Source of the DNA: an uncultured Lachnospiraceae bacterium
GTDB taxonomy: Bacteria > Bacillota > Clostridia > Lachnospirales > Lachnospiraceae
Length of the DNA stretch: 64,000 nt
NCBI GenBank assembly: GCA_947628955.1
Contig: CANRBX010000007.1
Location: 22,653-86,652, forward strand
Direction: 5' to 3'
Shown: one piece after another, positions 1 to 7,858 of the stretch
Layout of the letters: every line of letters starts with the position of its first letter
How positions within the stretch are numbered: position 1 is the stretch's first letter
Translations under genes and position numbers: made by a program
The notes under the pieces: model-generated
The model's database searches: none
Told to the model about the DNA's origin: nothing
Seen by the model: only the letters and a program-made list of their open reading frames with translations

Positions 1-152
1 CAGCCATGGCTCTCGATGCCGCGCCGATCGCTCTCCAGAAGCACCTCCGCGCAGATCTTCGCGTCCTCCTGCGGCACGCCCTCTCTGCAGAACACCGCCA
101 CCATAAAATCCCGCATCATATCCCATGGAACGAAGGGTCTCGTCTCTCTCAT
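1..152 (-). CDS. Malate/L-lactate dehydrogenase family oxidoreductase (N-terminal fragment, runs off the window)
   Basis: Only the first 50 codons are in the window; the gene continues past base 1. The visible peptide begins MRETRPFVPW and reaches ESDRRGIESHG. This matches the N-terminal signature of the Ldh_2 family (YlbC/AllD/ComC-type NAD(P)-dependent 2-hydroxyacid dehydrogenases), where the DLRGIDSHG motif carries the catalytic histidine region. The ATG at 152 is preceded by an AGGAGG-like site about 8 bases away, so the start is well supported. It lies 38 bases after yqeY on the same strand and may be cotranscribed with it. The substrate (malate, sulfolactate, ureidoglycolate or similar) cannot be told from this fragment. 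Confidence 0.75.
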   Translation of the reverse strand, partial: MRETRPFVPWDMMRDFMVAVFCREGVPQEDAKICAEVLLESDRRGIESHG

Positions 153-190
153 CTGCTTCCCTCCTGTCTGATTCCCGGACGATGCCGCGC

Positions 191-628
191 TCAGGCGCAC
201 AGCGCCGCCACGACCTGGCTGATCACCCTGCCGTCGGCCTTGCCCTTCAGCTCGCCCATGACGGCTTTCATGATCTGCCCCTTGTTCTTCGTAGCGAGCA
301 GATCCGCAAACTTCTCCTGCAGGTACGCCTTCACCTCATCCGCGGACATCAGCTTCGGCGCGTACTCCGAGATCACGTCGTAGCGGAACTGGTATTCCTC
401 CTTCAGATCCGCGCGGGAATCCGGGCATGTGTCGATCTGCTCCTTCACCGTCTTCATCTCTTTTAAGATCACGCGGTTCGTCAGCTCCTCCGGGATATCG
501 TCCCTGCAGCCCTCGTCGATCGCGGCCTTCTTGACCGCGGAGATCAGGGAAGAGATCGCCTCCTTGCGCGGCTTATCCTTTGCTTTCATTGCAGCTACCA
601 TGTCTTTTCTCAGCAATTCAATATCCAT
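191..628 (-). CDS. yqeY: GatB/YqeY domain protein
   Basis: A 145-residue protein starting MDIELLRKDM, typical in length and sequence for the YqeY family. The family is related to the C-terminal tail domain of GatB, the tRNA-dependent amidotransferase subunit, and is a small all-helical protein of unclear function. The C-terminal half contains the conserved NKGQIMKAVMGELKGKADG block. The ATG at 628 was chosen because AGGAGG sits 6 bases upstream; an upstream in-frame start at 664 has no such site. It follows rpoD on the same strand, with a 160-base gap that holds two inverted repeats (see the separate entries). Confidence 0.9.
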   Translation of the reverse strand: MDIELLRKDMVAAMKAKDKPRKEAISSLISAVKKAAIDEGCRDDIPEELTNRVILKEMKTVKEQIDTCPDSRADLKEEYQFRYDVISEYAPKLMSADEVKAYLQEKFADLLATKNKGQIMKAVMGELKGKADGRVISQVVAALCA

Positions 629-650
629 ATTCTTCCTCCTGAATCTTTTA

Positions 651-694
651 ACGCCAGAGTACACAGGCCCCTGTGTCCCCTGTAGCTCTGGCGT
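651..694 (-). repeat. Inverted repeat between rpoD and yqeY
   Basis: A 9-base perfect inverted repeat, ACGCCAGAG at 651-659 and CTCTGGCGT at 686-694, encloses a second short palindrome (ACACAGG/CCTGTGT). It lies about 20 bases upstream of the yqeY ribosome binding site. No T-run follows on the minus strand, so it is not a standard terminator. It could be a leader hairpin or an RNA processing site. Confidence 0.5.
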
Positions 695-708
695 CGTGTT
701 TTATGTCT

Positions 709-770
709 CATATCATCTGATGATGCCGGGGTCAGATGATGCCATACGGATTGTTCCGTGCTTCGCACTT
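709..770 (-). repeat. Dispersed element, copy A (downstream of rpoD)
   Basis: This holds a 9-base inverted repeat (ATCATCTGA 712-720, TCAGATGAT 732-740) with GGGGTCA at the loop edge, then TACGGATT and a mini-hairpin GTGC-TTC-GCAC (758-768). The same order of blocks recurs at 54851-54906 between dnaE and pfkA, with the stem sequence changed but pairing partly kept. It lies directly after the rpoD stop codon. Confidence 0.55.
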
Positions 771-790
771 CCGCAGTCCTGCCACCTGAC

Positions 791-1918
791 TTATGTAAGG
801 AAATCCTTCAGCCTCTTGCTCCGCGACGGATGGCGCAGCTTCCGCAGGGCCTTTGCCTCGATCTGGCGGATGCGCTCGCGCGTGACGTTGAACTCCTTGC
901 CGACTTCCTCGAGCGTCCTGGCGCGGCCGTCCTCCAGGCCGAAACGCAGCCGCACGACCTGCCGTTCGCGATCCGTCAGCGACTCGAGCGCGGTGCTGAG
1001 CTCCTCGCGCAGCATCGAGAACGCCGCCGAATCCGCCGGAGAGAGCGCCGTGTCGTCCTCGATAAAGTCCCCGAGATGGGAGTCGTCTTCCTCGCCGATC
1101 GGAGTGTCAAGAGAGACCGGATCCCTGGAGATCTTGAGAACCTCCCGCACACGGCTGACCGGCACGTTCAGGCGGTCCGCCACCTCCTCGGGCGTCGGCT
1201 CGCGGCCGAACTCCTGGAGCAGCGTCCTCGTCATGCGCAGCGTCTTGTTGATCGTCTCCACCATGTGCACCGGCACGCGGATCGTCCTGCCCGTGTCCGC
1301 GATCCCGCGCGTGATGGCCTGGCGGATCCACCAGGTCGCATATGTGCTGAACTTGTAGCCCTTTGTATAGTCAAACTTGTCGACCGCCTTCATCAGGCCC
1401 ATGTTTCCCTCCTGGATCAGATCCAGAAACGGCATGCCCCTGCCGACATATTTTTTGGCGATGCTGACCACCAGGCGCAGATTCGCCTCCGTCAGGGCCT
1501 TCTTCGCCTCTTCGTCCCCGGACTCGACGCGCTTTGCCAGCTCGACCTCCTCATCCCCTGACAGCAGGGGGACATTTCCGATCTCCTTTAAGTACATGCG
1601 CACGGGATCCTCCGTGCTCACGCCCTCCAGGACGTCCACGTCGCTGATCAGCTCGATCTCGTCATGGTCGGACAGCAGAATGTCCTCCTCCGACTCGAGA
1701 AGCAGGTCGTCCGCCCCGTCCTCCGCGGACTTGATCTGCATGATATCGATATGGTTCTTTTCGAGATACTCAAGAATCATATCCATCTTGTCTTCCGTCA
1801 GTTCGATTCCGTCAAAAGCCCTGAGGATCTCGTCGTATTCCAGCGTATTTTTCTTCGACTTGGCAAGAGTTTTCAGGCCCTCCAGAGTCTTTATAAACTG
1901 CTCCTGTGCTTCGTTCAT
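791..1918 (-). CDS. rpoD: RNA polymerase primary sigma factor (sigma A / RpoD)
   Basis: A 375-residue primary sigma factor that directs RNA polymerase to housekeeping promoters. A short N-terminal region 1.1-like helical domain (first 70 residues) is followed by an acidic linker. Then come region 1.2 ([11 protein letters not shown]), region 2 with the -10 recognition segment ([14 protein letters not shown]), region 3, and region 4 with the -35 helix-turn-helix ([17 protein letters not shown]). The size fits Gram-positive sigma A. The start was set at the ATG at 1918; an adjacent upstream TTG is also possible. A near-consensus promoter lies just upstream. dnaG, the usual neighbour of sigA, is absent; clpX is upstream instead. 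Confidence 0.97.
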   Translation of the reverse strand: MNEAQEQFIKTLEGLKTLAKSKKNTLEYDEILRAFDGIELTEDKMDMILEYLEKNHIDIMQIKSAEDGADDLLLESEEDILLSDHDEIELISDVDVLEGVSTEDPVRMYLKEIGNVPLLSGDEEVELAKRVESGDEEAKKALTEANLRLVVSIAKKYVGRGMPFLDLIQEGNMGLMKAVDKFDYTKGYKFSTYATWWIRQAITRGIADTGRTIRVPVHMVETINKTLRMTRTLLQEFGREPTPEEVADRLNVPVSRVREVLKISRDPVSLDTPIGEEDDSHLGDFIEDDTALSPADSAAFSMLREELSTALESLTDRERQVVRLRFGLEDGRARTLEEVGKEFNVTRERIRQIEAKALRKLRHPSRSKRLKDFLT

Positions 1919-1951
1919 CAATGATCTCTCCTCATCATTTTCGCTCTTTCT

Positions 1952-1980
1952 AACATAACATTTTTGTCAAACGATGTCAA
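1952..1980 (-). promoter_or_regulatory. Predicted sigma-A promoter of rpoD
   Basis: Reading on the minus strand, -35 is TTGACA (1975-1980), followed by a 17-base spacer and -10 TATGTT (1952-1957). Transcription would start near 1945, about 27 bases before the rpoD start codon. Confidence 0.75.
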
Positions 1981-2053
1981 CGTCCCGTCAAAAACTGTCA
2001 GAAAAATCCTAATCGTGTCATGCAGCCATCCGGATGGGCGGACGGCCGCCGTA

Positions 2054-3547
2054 TCATGCCTTCCCCGGCAGCATCGCCACGCTGCGCAGAGAAATCAGAG
2101 GACCTCCCGTGTGCTCAATATATTCCCTCGTGATCGTCACACTTCCGATGTTTTCATCCTTCGGTATCTCATACATAATATCCAGCATAAACTCTTCCAG
2201 GATCGAGCGCAGCGCGCGGGCCCCGGTCTTCTTCTCGAGCGCCTTCTCCGCGATCGCCTCCAGCGCCCCGTCGTCGATCAGAAGCTGCACCTCATCAAGC
2301 TCCAGCAGCTTCTGGTACTGCTTGAGGATCGCGTTGCGCGGCTCCTTCAGGATCCGCACCAGCATCTCCTTCGTCAGGGCCTCCAGCGAAAAGATGATCG
2401 GGAGACGCCCGATAAACTCCGGGATCATGCCGAATGCGCGCAGATCCTCCACCGTCACGCGCGTGAGCAGGTTCGGATCCTCGTCATATTTATCCTTCAG
2501 GTCGGCCAGAAAGCCGATCGACGCCTGTTTGTTCAGGCGCTCTTTGATGATGTCCTCCAGCCCGGGAAAGGCGCCTCCGCAGATAAACAGGATGTTCTGC
2601 GTGTTTACCGTGACCATCGGCACCATCGCATTCTTGCTGGCCGCGCCGACCGGCACCTCGACCTCGCTCCCCTCCAGAAGCTTCAGCATCCCCTGCTGCA
2701 CCGCCTCCCCGCTGACGTCACGCTGGTTCGCGTTGCGCTTTTTCGCGATCTTGTCGATCTCGTCGATGAACACGATCCCCTGCTCCGCGCGCTCCACATC
2801 GTTGTCCGCGGCGGTGAGCAGGCGCGAGATCACGCTCTCAATGTCGTCGCCGATATAGCCGGCCTCGGTGAGCGAGGTCGCGTCCGCCATCGCGAGCGGC
2901 ACATCCAGAAGCCGCGCCAGCGTCTTCACCAGATACGTCTTTCCAGAGCCCGTCGGCCCGAGCATCAGCATGTTGGACTTCTCGATCTCGACGTCGTCCG
3001 CGCCTGCCGCGATCCTCTTGTAGTGGTTGTACACCGCAACCGATATTACCTTCTTGGCATGATCCTGGCCGACCACATACTCGTCAAGGCTGGCCTTGAT
3101 CCTGTGCGGCGCCGGAATGCTGCGGATGTCAAATTCCTTCGCGGGCTGCTTATCCTTCGGCTTCTTCTTTTTGATCTGCTGCTTCGGCACCCCCATCCCC
3201 AGGCCGCTCAGGATATCCGACAGGTTGATCATGCTGATCGTCGGGATCCCCTTTCCCTGGCTCTCCTTCTTCTCAGTCTCATCCTGCTTTTCCTGTCCGT
3301 CCTTCTTTTCCGGATCTGGTTTCTCCGGATCCTGCTTTTTTTCGGCGGACTGATCCGCCGGGGGCGTCAGGCCCATAAGGTCCGTGTAGGAAATACCGGA
3401 AAACCTCATCGAATCCATCGCCTTCTGCAGGCACTCCTGGCAGATGCAGATGTCCTTGCCCATCTCCAGCATCTTTCCTGCGCGGCTCTCCGGCCGCCTG
3501 CACATCAGACAGATCTTCTCGTAATCGTCTCTTCTCTCATCATCCAT
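2054..3547 (-). CDS. clpX: Divergent ClpX-like AAA+ unfoldase
   Basis: A 497-residue ATPase that should unfold proteins and feed them to ClpP. The N-terminus holds a four-cysteine zinc-finger-like domain (C13, C16, C36, C39). A charged Lys/Glu/Gln-rich linker (about residues 63-140) follows, which is unusually long. The AAA+ core has Walker A GPTGSGKT near residue 197, Walker B VFIDEIDK, a GYIG pore loop (normally GYVG) and an IGF tripeptide in the position that docks on ClpP. Typical ClpX is about 410-430 residues; the extra length is the linker. No clpP, tig or lon is nearby, so this may be a paralogue of a canonical clpX elsewhere. Confidence 0.88.
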   Translation of the reverse strand: MDDERRDDYEKICLMCRRPESRAGKMLEMGKDICICQECLQKAMDSMRFSGISYTDLMGLTPPADQSAEKKQDPEKPDPEKKDGQEKQDETEKKESQGKGIPTISMINLSDILSGLGMGVPKQQIKKKKPKDKQPAKEFDIRSIPAPHRIKASLDEYVVGQDHAKKVISVAVYNHYKRIAAGADDVEIEKSNMLMLGPTGSGKTYLVKTLARLLDVPLAMADATSLTEAGYIGDDIESVISRLLTAADNDVERAEQGIVFIDEIDKIAKKRNANQRDVSGEAVQQGMLKLLEGSEVEVPVGAASKNAMVPMVTVNTQNILFICGGAFPGLEDIIKERLNKQASIGFLADLKDKYDEDPNLLTRVTVEDLRAFGMIPEFIGRLPIIFSLEALTKEMLVRILKEPRNAILKQYQKLLELDEVQLLIDDGALEAIAEKALEKKTGARALRSILEEFMLDIMYEIPKDENIGSVTITREYIEHTGGPLISLRSVAMLPGKA

Positions 3548-3581
3548 ATCGCAAAACTCCCATTATCCTGTGCGCACCCGT

Positions 3582-3720
3582 GCAGCCTCCGCAGAAAACC
3601 CGGATCCCGCCTCTTTTCGCGCGCCCGCATCCCCGAAAGCCGTCTCATCATGCGCGGCCTCCGCAGAAAACCCGAAAGCACGCCTCTTTTCGCGCGGCCG
3701 CATTCCGCAGGGCAGGAAAC
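3582..3720. repeat. 72-bp tandem repeat between glmS and clpX
   Basis: Two imperfect copies begin at 3582 and 3654. Both contain CCTCCGCAGAAAACCCG followed by CCTCTTTTCGCGCG. The array fills most of the 196-base gap downstream of glmS and upstream of clpX. No gene is visible in it. Confidence 0.7.
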
Positions 3721-3743
3721 GCATCCCGTGCGCAGCGCCCCGC

Positions 3744-5570
3744 TTACTCCACCGTCACCGACTTGGCAAGATTTCTCGGCTTATCCACGTCGCAGCCCTT
3801 TCCGATCGCCACGTAATACGCAAACAGCTGCAGCGGGATCACCGCGAGCGACGTCGTAAAATATTTATAGGTTTCCGGTATATAGATCACATAGTCCGCG
3901 GCCTTCTCCACCTCTGTGTTGCCGACATTCGTCACGGCCAGCACGAACGCACCGCGCGTCTTGACCTCCACGATGTTGCTGACCGCCTTCTTGTACAAGT
4001 CCTCCTGCGTCAGCACAGCCGCCACGAGCGTCCCCTCCTCGATCAGGGAGATGGTCCCGTGCTTCAGCTCCCCGGCCGCATACGCCTCGGAGTGGATGTA
4101 GGAGACCTCCTTCAGCTTGAGGGAACCCTCGAGAGAGATCGCATAGTCAATGCCGCGCCCGATAAAGAACACGTCCCGCGCCGCGATATAGCGGTTCGCG
4201 AACCTCTGCAGCTTCTCCTTGTGCCCGAGCAGCATCTCGATGTGCTCCGGCAGCCGGCGAAGCTCCGCCAGCATCTCGTCCGTCTCTTCCTGACTCACGA
4301 CACCGCGCGCCTGCGCGAAGCGGATCGCCAGCAGATACTCTGCGATCAGCTGCGTACTGTACGCCTTCGTCGTCGCCACCGCGATCTCCGGGCCGGCCCA
4401 CGTATACATGACGTTGTCCGCCTCGCGCGCGATGGAGCTGCCGACCACGTTCACGATCCCGAGCACTCTCACGCCCCGCCGCTTCGCCTCGCGCAGGGCC
4501 GCCAGGGTGTCGGCCGTCTCGCCGGACTGGCTGACCACGATCACCAGCGTCTCGGAATCGAGGATGGGATTGCGGTAGCGGAACTCTGAGGCCAGATCCA
4601 CCTCTGTCGGGATCCTCGCAAGCCCCTCAAATACGTACTTTGCCACGACGCCGGTGTGATAGGCGGAGCCGCAGGCCACAATAAAGATCTTCCGGACGGC
4701 GCGGATCTCCTCCTCCGTCATCCCGAGCTCCTCGATCTCCACCCTGCCGTCCCGGATCCTCGGATTCAGCGTATCCAGCACGGCCTTCGGCTGCTCATAG
4801 ATCTCCTTGAGCATGAAGTGCTCATACCCGGCTTTCTCTGCCGCGGTGACGTCCCACTGGATCGTCACGGCCTCCTTCCAGATCGGCTCTCCGTCAATGT
4901 TGAAAAACTCCAGCCCCTCTGCGTCCATGCAGACGATTTCTTCGTTCTGGATAAAATAGACGTCCCGCGTGTATTTCAGGATCGCCGGCACATCCGAGGC
5001 GATCAGATTTCCGTCCCGGGACGTTCCCGCGATCAGCGGGCTGTCCTTGCGCACCGCATAGATTTTTCCCGGCTGATCCTGGAAAATGATCCCCAGCGCA
5101 TAGGATCCCTCCACACGGTTCATCATTTTCAGAACCGCCTGCAGCGGGTCCCCTTTATAATAGTAATCCAGAAGGTGGGCCACAACCTCCGTGTCTGTCT
5201 CGGAGGCAAAGGCATAGCCCCTCTCAGTCAGCATATTTCTCAGCTTCTGGTAGTTCTCGATGATCCCGTTGTGCACCACCGCGATCGTGCCCGCCTCGTT
5301 AAAATGCGGATGTGCGTTCTCATTCGAGGGCACGCCGTGTGTCGCCCATCTCGTATGGCCGATCCCGCACGTCCCCGAAAGCATCCGCCCGTCATGCGTC
5401 AGCTCCCTTAGGATCTTCAGCCGGCCCCTGGCCTTCGTGATCCGGATCTTCTCTCCGTCGCAGACCGCGATCCCGGCGGAGTCATACCCGCGGTACTCCA
5501 GCTTATCGAGGCCGTCCAGCAGAACCGGCGCGGCCTGTTCATTTCCCGTATATCCGACAATGCCACACAT
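3744..5570 (-). CDS. glmS: Glutamine--fructose-6-phosphate aminotransferase (isomerizing)
   Basis: A full-length 608-residue GlmS. It makes glucosamine-6-phosphate from fructose-6-phosphate and glutamine, the entry step to UDP-GlcNAc for peptidoglycan and surface glycans. The mature N-terminal Cys (MCGIVGYTG) is the glutaminase nucleophile, with RWATHG and the GNH-type substrate loop in the first 240 residues. Two SIS isomerase domains follow (CGSAYHTG, SQSGETADT). The C-terminus DKPRNLAKSVTVE is the canonical family ending. The start codon lies 6 bases from the preceding glycosyltransferase stop, with GGAGG overlapping it, so coupling to the polysaccharide operon is likely. I did not find a glmS ribozyme motif in the short upstream space. 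Confidence 0.97.
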   Translation of the reverse strand: MCGIVGYTGNEQAAPVLLDGLDKLEYRGYDSAGIAVCDGEKIRITKARGRLKILRELTHDGRMLSGTCGIGHTRWATHGVPSNENAHPHFNEAGTIAVVHNGIIENYQKLRNMLTERGYAFASETDTEVVAHLLDYYYKGDPLQAVLKMMNRVEGSYALGIIFQDQPGKIYAVRKDSPLIAGTSRDGNLIASDVPAILKYTRDVYFIQNEEIVCMDAEGLEFFNIDGEPIWKEAVTIQWDVTAAEKAGYEHFMLKEIYEQPKAVLDTLNPRIRDGRVEIEELGMTEEEIRAVRKIFIVACGSAYHTGVVAKYVFEGLARIPTEVDLASEFRYRNPILDSETLVIVVSQSGETADTLAALREAKRRGVRVLGIVNVVGSSIAREADNVMYTWAGPEIAVATTKAYSTQLIAEYLLAIRFAQARGVVSQEETDEMLAELRRLPEHIEMLLGHKEKLQRFANRYIAARDVFFIGRGIDYAISLEGSLKLKEVSYIHSEAYAAGELKHGTISLIEEGTLVAAVLTQEDLYKKAVSNIVEVKTRGAFVLAVTNVGNTEVEKAADYVIYIPETYKYFTTSLAVIPLQLFAYYVAIGKGCDVDKPRNLAKSVTVE

Positions 5571-5576
5571 AATATA

Positions 5577-6506
5577 TTACCTCCAGTAATTCCGATTCGC
5601 AGTGCACCTCAGGATCAGCCACTGCGGCAGCTTCTGATATTGTTTTCCGAGCCTGTAGCCGAGATATTTGCACCCGCTGTTCACAATCAGCTTCGGAATG
5701 AGCCAGGGCATCCTGTTCCTGCACAGCCAGGCCGCCGTCTGCCTCACCATGCGGATCCCCTCGCTCTCTGACTTCACCCGGGAGAAGACCTCCGGGTGCT
5801 CCGCCTGTGAGACTCCCAGGTCAAAATTCCTGTGGAACTGCTGCAGGCAGCTGTAATTGTGAGAGTGGATGACCCTCGCGTCCGCACAGTATGCGACCGC
5901 CCTCCCCTGCAGGATCAGGCGTCCGGCAAAGATCATGTCTTCATTGAAAATCGTCCGCTGCTCGAAGCCCCCAAGCTCATCATATGCGCTCCTGCGGTAC
6001 ATAGCACACACATTCGAGCAGAAAAAAGTTTTTATCCCGAGCTCCGGCAGGTCTTCCGCCGTCTTGATCCGGCTCTCTTCCCCGTAATTGAAGCCGCGTA
6101 TATACCGCTCCAGCACGCCGCAGTCCTTCGCCGGCAGCTGGCGCGCATACGACGCGCAGACCTGCTCCTGCGCAAACGGCGCCAGAAGCGAGCGGATCAG
6201 GTCTCTGTCCGCCGGAAGCGCATCCTGCGTCATGAACAGCAGGTAGTCCCCGTCCAGCATGGAGGCGGCCATGCGGCGCGTCCCGCCGTGGTCGAACTCC
6301 TTTTTGCTGATGTGCACCACCCGGACCGGGCCGAGCCCCTGCACCAGGCGCTCGTCAAACAGCTCCTGCTCCGTATTCACGAGAAGGATCTGCGCCGGCT
6401 TTACTGTCTGGCGCAGCAGCCGCAGAAGCAGCGTGCGCAGCTCTTCCCCCGGCCGGTACACCGGGATCACCACATCGATCTCCGGTCTGGTCTCCTTTTT
6501 TTCCAT
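5577..6506 (-). CDS. Family 2 glycosyltransferase, rhamnosyltransferase type
   Basis: A 309-residue soluble GT-A glycosyltransferase. The N-terminus IDVVIPVYRPG is the nucleotide-sugar binding strand of GT2 enzymes. The FDHGGTRRMAA motif near residue 75 is characteristic of the rhamnosyltransferase subgroup that uses dTDP-L-rhamnose. MTQDALP supplies the metal-binding acidic region, and the NEDMIFAGRL block is the acceptor-side ED motif. It probably adds rhamnose to the repeat unit built by this operon. rmlB, rmlA and rmlC at 23.5-26.4 kb fit this, although rmlD is not in the window. It is the last glycosyltransferase of the unit, just before glmS. Confidence 0.85.
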   Translation of the reverse strand: MEKKETRPEIDVVIPVYRPGEELRTLLLRLLRQTVKPAQILLVNTEQELFDERLVQGLGPVRVVHISKKEFDHGGTRRMAASMLDGDYLLFMTQDALPADRDLIRSLLAPFAQEQVCASYARQLPAKDCGVLERYIRGFNYGEESRIKTAEDLPELGIKTFFCSNVCAMYRRSAYDELGGFEQRTIFNEDMIFAGRLILQGRAVAYCADARVIHSHNYSCLQQFHRNFDLGVSQAEHPEVFSRVKSESEGIRMVRQTAAWLCRNRMPWLIPKLIVNSGCKYLGYRLGKQYQKLPQWLILRCTANRNYWR

Positions 6507-6571
6507 GCTTCCACCTCAAACCGTCATTCAGGCGCCGCGCCCCGCTTTCCAAAGCGGATGCCGTCCGGACA

Positions 6572-7828
6572 TCACTGGATCCCGGTGTCCGAAATGATCT
6601 TGCTGCTGATCTCCTGCACCGTCTGTGACGGGGTGTAGTTTTCGTCGTCAAACAGATACTCGTGGAGCTGTCTGACGTTGTCTGCCAGGTTCACCGGCAC
6701 GACGCAGTCCCCTGCGGAGATGTTTGCCGGAGTCTGGTTGAACGGAAAGCCCGTCGTCTCCAGTATATTGTAGTCGCCGATTCTGGAGGCCAGGGCGATC
6801 AGCTCCGTAGTGCTCAGGCTCGTGGAAACATAATCCATCATCGTGGTCACCATCGGGATCAGGGCAGCCGGCCCTTTCTCCCTGGCCTTCTCGAAGATCT
6901 TTCCGAGGACGATCCTCTGGCGCTCCGTGCGCTTGAAGTCCCAGCCGGTCGTATAGCGGATCCGGCAGTAGGCCATCGCCTGTATCCCGGTCACCTGCTG
7001 GGTTCCAGCATGATCGATCTCCGTGTAATCGACCCCGGTCACCTGCGACGTCTCAACCAGGTATCCGTTCAGCCACTTCATCTCTTCCTCGGTGATGTCG
7101 ATCTCGATCCCTCCAAGCAGGTCGACCGCCTCAATGATCGCATTGAAATCCACGGTCATAAAATCCTCGATGTCGAGATCCAGGTTTTTGTTCAGCATGT
7201 TGACCGAGCGCTCCGCCCCGCCGCCCGCAAAGCATTCGGTCGCCTTGCGGTACTCTCCGTTCGTGTTGTCAAGATAGGTGTCGCGGTACACGGACACCAG
7301 CTTTACGTCGCCGGTCTTTTCATTGATGCTCGCGATCATGATCGTGTCGCTGTTCGTGCCGTTTTCCAGCCTTCCCTCGCGCGAGTCCACGCCGAACAGC
7401 GCGATATTGCGGTAGCCCGAGGCGGAGATCCCGGTATTCACCAGGATATCCTTCAGCTTTACCCGGTCGATCTTGCTCAGCTGGGTCGCGGCAAACAGTC
7501 CGATCCCGAGTATGAGCAGCACCAGCAGCTCCAGGACAAAGATCAGCTTCCTGTGCTTTTTCTTCTTTCTCTTTTTCCCGCCGCGGTCATCCCGCGGGCC
7601 GTCATAGTAGCCCTGCGGGCCGCCGTAATCCCGGCGGTCGTCGTAATAGCCCTGTGGGCCGTCATACTCCTGCGGGCCGCCGTAGCCCTGTGGGCCGTCA
7701 TACCCCTGCGGGCCGCCATAGCCCTGGCGGTCGTCATACCCCTGCGGATCGCCGTAGCGGCCCTGCGGATCCTCATAATACTCCTGTCCCCCGACGTTTC
7801 CCCTTCTCTGATCTCTCTTTTTCGCCAT
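6572..7828 (-). CDS. LytR-CpsA-Psr (LCP) family glycopolymer transferase with Gly/Pro/Tyr-rich repeats
   Basis: A 418-residue membrane protein. After a cytoplasmic N-terminus, one transmembrane helix (LIFVLELLVLLILGIGLFAA, about residues 95-115) leads to an extracellular LCP domain with the ALFGVDSREG and VYRDTYL motifs. LCP enzymes move lipid-linked glycopolymers to peptidoglycan, so this is likely the step that attaches the polymer made here to the wall. The first 75 residues are a low-complexity array of short GPQGY/YGGPQ units encoded by direct repeats (about 7600-7770), followed by a Lys-rich block. The ATG at 7828 was preferred over an upstream in-frame start because GGGGAG lies just before it. 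Confidence 0.92.
   Translation of the reverse strand: MAKKRDQRRGNVGGQEYYEDPQGRYGDPQGYDDRQGYGGPQGYDGPQGYGGPQEYDGPQGYYDDRRDYGGPQGYYDGPRDDRGGKKRKKKKHRKLIFVLELLVLLILGIGLFAATQLSKIDRVKLKDILVNTGISASGYRNIALFGVDSREGRLENGTNSDTIMIASINEKTGDVKLVSVYRDTYLDNTNGEYRKATECFAGGGAERSVNMLNKNLDLDIEDFMTVDFNAIIEAVDLLGGIEIDITEEEMKWLNGYLVETSQVTGVDYTEIDHAGTQQVTGIQAMAYCRIRYTTGWDFKRTERQRIVLGKIFEKAREKGPAALIPMVTTMMDYVSTSLSTTELIALASRIGDYNILETTGFPFNQTPANISAGDCVVPVNLADNVRQLHEYLFDDENYTPSQTVQEISSKIISDTGIQ
7600..7770. repeat. In-frame short tandem repeats in the LCP gene
   Basis: Repeated units built on CCCTGYGGGCCG-type codons encode PQGY/GGPQ motifs in the cytoplasmic N-terminus of the LCP protein. Units vary in length by multiples of three, so the frame is kept. 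Confidence 0.75.
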
Positions 7829-7858
7829 AGATTCTCCCCTCAAGATTTTTTTCTATAC

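Noticed and set aside
3582..3720. Small genes encoded in the glmS-clpX gap
   Set aside because: The frames consist of the 72-bp repeat only and overlap both neighbours in antisense.
5571..5600. glmS ribozyme
   Set aside because: Only 6 bases separate glmS from the preceding gene, and no ribozyme core was recognised inside that gene's end.
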